64,000 nucleotides of DNA, from positions 51,749,453 through 51,813,452 of the forward strand of contig NC_051068.1 in the NCBI RefSeq assembly GCF_004664715.2. Direction: 5' to 3'. This DNA is from Peromyscus leucopus (taxonomy: Eukaryota; Chordata; Mammalia; Rodentia; Cricetidae). The stretch's first letter is position 1. Every line of letters begins with the position of its first letter. The position numbers and the translations under genes are program-made. The notes under the pieces are model-generated. The model was given only the letters and a program-made list of their open reading frames with translations. It had not been told where the DNA came from and ran no database searches. Of the stretch, positions 59,514 through 64,000 are shown piece after piece.

Positions 59514-61879
59514 CATCTTTCATTGATTTAAACGAGCATGAGCTTACATTTTTTAATGTAAGTTTCTGAATAATTTACTAGAGGTACCTACACAAAGAAA
59601 ACTTTATTTTGAAGTTTATCAAAGTTGTATACATTTCTTACTGTGTGCTATGAATAATTTTACATAAATTTTGTGCTTTCAACTAGCTTGAATGTAAGAG
59701 AAAGAAAAATTTTTAATAAAATTAATTATCTCAAAATTTTGACCATTTCTTCTGTAAAATTCTGGCTCTTTATTTTATAACTCCGCAGCAGTGGTCACAC
59801 AGGCAAAGAAAAATGTGTAACAGACATGACCTGAAGTACCTTTGTTATTTACCTTGTAAATAATTTGCATTAGTTCTGGTATTTGTTGGTTATTTCAATG
59901 GGTTAATGAGGTAATAATTTTTCTCATTATTGTTAGGTATTAGTTTGTAAAGATTACAAACTTTAGTTCATGTTTAACTTTATCTCTCAAATACTAAATT
60001 ATCACTTATAATAATCACTCCTCACAGTGTTTGTCATCTCTATATCACCACACTTTCAACTTCAACCTGAAGAAAAAATATTCTTACATCTTGTATACAG
60101 GTTTTTAAATTTTCTCATTAAGTTCTGAAGCTATAGCTGAAGACTAGGAACGTAGTTTTGATGAGAACACTTGCCTGGTATATAGAAAACCCTTGTTTCA
60201 AATTTATGTGTGTGAATCATATGAATAGCCCACATATATCTAAATGAATGATTTTGGGAACATGTTCTAATATATTTATTTTTAAAACTTCATCCACAGA
60301 AATATTTGAAAAAATATAAATATTATGAGTTTAAGTAATTAATTTCAACAATGAAACATTTATATAATATGGCAAAAAGAATAAATACACAAACCACTTA
60401 AATACAGTATTGCATTATTAGAAAGAATTGTGAATACTTTTAAACATATCTTTAACATTGTTCTAAATAATTTGACTATAAAAAAGAATATTTTCATGTG
60501 CTTTTTCATTATAGCTACAAACTTCCTCTAAAATCCAAAGTGATGTCGTGGCTATCCTAAGACTAGAAGACAGGAGACATCTGAGGAGCCTGTGCTTTTC
60601 CCTTCATTTGCAATGACAAGAGTGTTCTCCTCCTCCATTCCTGTGCTTTGCCCCCTCCACTGTCTCTTCATTTACTCCTTCTTAGAGGAATCATCTTGGA
60701 AATAATTCTTCTCTGTTTCATTTGTCAGGACATAATCACATTTTTCTAAGAAAGTACTGCATGTTGTAAAGCTGCATCTTATCATGTACTTATTAGGGTG
60801 GTCACAATGTTGAATCAGTGTCAAAATGTTGGGTGTTTATTGGGAAATATATATCCACATTTTCTGATATAAATTGCAAAGTGTAATATAAATTAAATGT
60901 TACTGTGCAATATGAATCAATTTATTTATTAAATCACAATTCTTTTGTTGAAAATAATACTGAGGAGCTTAATTAGAAATGTGAAATTTGACACTATTTT
61001 AGAAATTATGACATAAAATATATATTACTCTATAATTGAACAAAATCTGTTAAAATACTAGCTTGGGAAAATATCCTCAAAAAGACCAACTGAGTACCTG
61101 TGGGTAGTTAAGGACCTTTATGAGAAGACATGATCAGGGTTTTCATTGAGGTCTGGGAGTTATTCACTCAGCTACTCCAAGAGTTAAGACACTGTCAACA
61201 CTAACACCATGACTTTATCCTATGTTCAACCATTCCTCATGATTAAGAAATATTTTGATGAGATGAATAAGATAGTACATACTTGTAATCCATCATCTTT
61301 TTATAATTTGTCTTACAAAATAGACCTCAATCACATTTTAAACAACAAAAAAGTTATCAATTATATGATATAATTCAGTCTTTTTCTGGCTAATGATATG
61401 GAACATCAGTTGGGAGATTCTTGTGTCTCTAGAGTTCAATTAGGCCAGATGGATGGGTGTTGTTCTTAAATACAAGATAATCTTTGTTTAGCAACATTTA
61501 AGCACATTTTTTCAAATAATTATTGTCCAGTTTTTAACTATGTTAGAAAATAAAAATATCTCTACTAATTACTTTTGTGAATTATTTTAATTGAAGAATA
61601 AGATGTGGATTATGTTCCCAAATAAAATTATTATTATTCCTTGATTCTGTACATCCAAAATAAGTTTGTAACAAATTGTTATTCCTTGTTTTCAAATAAT
61701 CTTTTTTATTCTTTTTAATTTATAAGAGATTTTTAGTGCAATATATTCTGAATATGGTTCTCCAAATTTTCTTAAATCCTTCCTAATTCCCTACCTATCC
61801 AACCATATCCACAATTAATCAATCAATATCTATATATGCATACATTTTTAATATATAATACATACACAAACACACACAC

Positions 61880-61884
<5 letters not shown>
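59514..61884. other. AT-rich single-copy DNA
   Basis: No LTR or L1. At 60129-60215 an old ID-like head may be present ('cttgcctggtatatagaaaa', 'cccttgtttcaaattta'). Confidence 0.4.

Positions 61885-61922
<38 letters not shown>
61885..61922. repeat. (AT)n microsatellite
   Basis: Pure AT, about 38 bp. Confidence 0.95.
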
Positions 61923-61926
<4 letters not shown>

Positions 61927-61962
61927 AAAGTAATAAAATTACTGTGTAATAAGGGAATAAAG

Positions 61963-62155
61963 GCTGTAGAGATAGCAGTAAATATGTTGCCCCAAGCCTG
62001 ATGATCCAAATTTGATCCCCGGAATTCATAAGTTTGGAGAATAATAAACTTCAAGTTATCCTCTTATCTCCACATAAGCCAGAGAGTGCATGTGCACAAA
62101 CACACACACATACACACACACCGACACACACACACACACACACACACACATACCA
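61963..62155 (+). mobile_element. B4/B3-type SINE with (CA)n tail
   Basis: 'aggctgtagagatagcagta' (A-box region), 'caagcctgatgatccaaat', 'ttgatccccggaattcat', 'caagttatcctcttatctcc', then a CA-rich tail (62100-62152). Confidence 0.75.
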
Positions 62156-62192
62156 GAAATCAAATACGTAAGTAAATGAAATAATGTTAAAT

Positions 62193-62380
62193 ATTTTTTC
62201 TTTTTTCTTTTTTCTTTTTTTTTTTTTTTTTGTTTTTTTCGAGACAGGGTTTCTCTGCGTAGCTTTGCGCCTTTCCTGGAGCTCACTTGATAGCCCAGGC
62301 TGGCCTCGAACTCACAGAGATCCGCCTGGCTCTGCCTCCCAAGTGCTGGGATTAAAGGCGTGTGCCACCACCGCCCAGCC
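62193..62380 (-). mobile_element. B1 SINE with target-site duplication
   Basis: Antisense B1 with a long T-rich tail, 'cgagacagggtttctctgcg' and 'gccaccaccgcccagcc'. AATGTTAAAT flanks it (62183-62192 and 62381-62390). Confidence 0.97.
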
Positions 62381-62390
62381 AATGTTAAAT

Positions 62391-63339
62391 CTTAAACGTG
62401 AGATAATAGATAATTTTCTGAGTGGGCTTTAGCCTCCAGGACTCTACTGTTTATCTTTATTCATCCCCCAGAGTAGCTTTAAATGAGGGCATGTAGCATC
62501 AGGCTTTCTAATAGAGACATGGTTAATGTCCCTCTATTAATTTTATAATCATAAGAATCATTGAAATCACAGGTAATTTTTCTTCCTTTTATTCATTGAT
62601 ATACCAACACTCAAAAGGTCTTTGGCTTGACTCAAAGACCATCTTTAGTGGCACTAAAAAAAAAGGGTTTAAAAACGGGCCTCCTAACTTTTAATACAAG
62701 TAGATTCTTTGGAAGTTTCCTATTTAATTACCGGCTTCCTATTACAGCTCTTCACAGTGCCAGAATAGCATATATTTTTAAAGAGACAAGTATGTGCTCC
62801 CAATAAAACAAGAACATTTTAATGTTCAATAAACCAATACTTCTACAGTGTTATTTGTGTTTAACAGTCCAGTGGGATTTGTCCTGCCACTTTATTCTTG
62901 AGAGTAATAAGTATCTCAATTACATATGAAATGTTACACTGCATTACTATGAAAGACTAATCAATACATGGTCAGTTTATTCCATATTTTGAAGACTTTA
63001 CAGAATGGGAGGTCACGCCTTATGAGAATACAATTGCAAAAGTGTCATCCAGTGACTGTGGCGATTTGACAGTAATTAGAGTCTTGCTTCTACTTAGATG
63101 CGGTATTTAACTTGGTTACTACCTGAAGTGAAATTTAATATTGAAGCCTTCTTCCTTTAAATACTTTATTGGCAACTCAATTTCCAACTAAAACATAAGT
63201 TTAGCAGCTTATTTTACTCATCTGTGAAGTGAAACCCTTTCTTATAGTTCTAGACATGAGAGCACACACCTTTCAAATATGACACTATAAAATAAATATA
63301 ACAAAGTGAATTGTCAAATTTCTAATACTTTTTCACTAT
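62391..63339. other. Single-copy DNA, candidate conserved tract
   Basis: No repeats. Even composition with many homeodomain-like TAAT/ATTA cores. See findings. Confidence 0.4.
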
Positions 63340-63361
63340 ATATATATATATATATATATAT
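63340..63361. repeat. (AT)n microsatellite
   Basis: Short pure AT. Confidence 0.9.
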
Positions 63362-63846
63362 GTAGAATGCTGGATTTAGCATACTGATGGATAGCAATGT
63401 TATAAGGAGCTCTGCAAATTAAAACAAATGATATGAATAAATTAATAAATTATGCAATTTAGTTTTTTAACAGGCTGTTCCTTTCTGCACTATAATCCAA
63501 ATTTTGCCAAAAAAATTGAAAACAGATAATTTAAATCACTGGATCAAGATTATTTAACTCTGGGTTGAAATCAGGTTTATTAGTAAGATATTCTTTATGT
63601 AAAATTTGAGATATTTTTACTTTAAAAATTACATTGATAATTGTCTAGTGACAGATTGCAGTTAAAACACTTATCAACCACACTAGGCAGACATTAATTA
63701 AAATATGAAGATTTAAAAAAGTAATGAAAATCTTATAAAGGTCTCACTTAAGTATGACAGGAAAATAAACCATGATTTTAAAATTCAGTGTTATTTCATT
63801 CTTAATTTGCATGTTAATTTTGATGAACAAATGTTAGATACCTCAG
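63362..63846. other. AT-rich interval
   Basis: Nothing recognised. Confidence 0.4.
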
Positions 63847-64000
63847 TGTAGATGAATTTCTAAAAAGTGTTATTAAATAAGAAACACAGAGCCAAATACA
63901 GGGGTAATAGCTGAAGAGATCAGAGAAATAGCGAATACCCACGAGTAACCTTAGCTTACCTCACCACTGTAGCTTCCCCAGAGAGAGCTTCTTCCTGTCT
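63847..64000 (-). mobile_element. LTR family D, copy 2, cut by window end
   Basis: Starts 'tgtagatgaat', then 'ttattaaataagaaacacag' and 'cttcttcctgtct', matching the left end of 41392-41867 in the same orientation. The rest lies outside the window. Confidence 0.85.

Overview
The window looks like non-coding nuclear DNA from a rodent, most likely a cricetid (hamster, vole or deer-mouse group). Three things point there. The B1 SINEs carry the right-half variant 'ggaaaggcgcaaagctac' that I associate with cricetids. B2/B3- and ID-type tRNA-derived SINEs are present. The L1 3' UTRs are of the rodent Lx type, and there are rodent-lineage LTR families, including a MYSERV-like provirus fragment. The base composition is AT-rich and simple repeats are long and mostly pure, as in rodents. 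I found no intact protein-coding gene, no convincing spliced exon, no tRNA or other functional RNA gene, and nothing prokaryotic. The open reading frames over 60 codons are chance frames or lie in repeats.

Layout. 1-5.8 kb: an LTR with an internal inverted block and an L1 tail inserted in it (0.79-1.97 kb), a common rodent repeat (2.2-2.55 kb), an ancient L1 interrupted by a B3 SINE (3.3-5.1 kb), and a rearranged L1 tail (5.5-5.8 kb). 5.8-19.5 kb: a solo LTR, microsatellites, one fresh B1 (15.3 kb), and long repeat-poor stretches that may hold conserved non-coding elements. 19.5-23.4 kb: a large L1 with its 5' part inverted and a solo LTR nested in ORF2, followed by a second L1 3' UTR module. 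23.4-31.7 kb: mostly old or single-copy DNA, two more copies of the 2.2-kb repeat family, a solo LTR with a perfect 6-bp duplication (28.05-28.41 kb) and an L1 tail. 31.7-41.2 kb: solo LTRs at 31.8 and 36.9 kb among long single-copy stretches. 41.2-42.9 kb: a textbook twin-primed L1 with target-site duplications and a nested LTR. 42.9-47 kb: microsatellites, a B3, an old L1 and three B1s. 47.05-about 49.4 kb: the 3' LTR, polypurine tract and decayed internal region of a provirus. 50-59.5 kb: dense L1 tails, LTRs, B1s and a strikingly CpG-rich LTR at 56.13-56.49 kb. 59.5-64 kb: AT-rich DNA, a B1 at 62.2 kb, a candidate conserved tract at 62.4-63.25 kb, and an LTR cut by the window end.

No genes work together here. 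What the window records is a sequence of retrotransposition events. Nesting, target-site duplications (TSDs) and inversions give relative ages: ancient L1s first, then Lx L1s, then LTR insertions into them, and finally B1s with intact TSDs. The most useful observations are the CpG-rich LTR as a possible live promoter, two related LTR families that share a B1-like dimer, the inverted LTR block, and three L1s with 5' inversions. I did not find a previously undescribed biological system. Family names are from memory of the repeats and need a RepeatMasker check.
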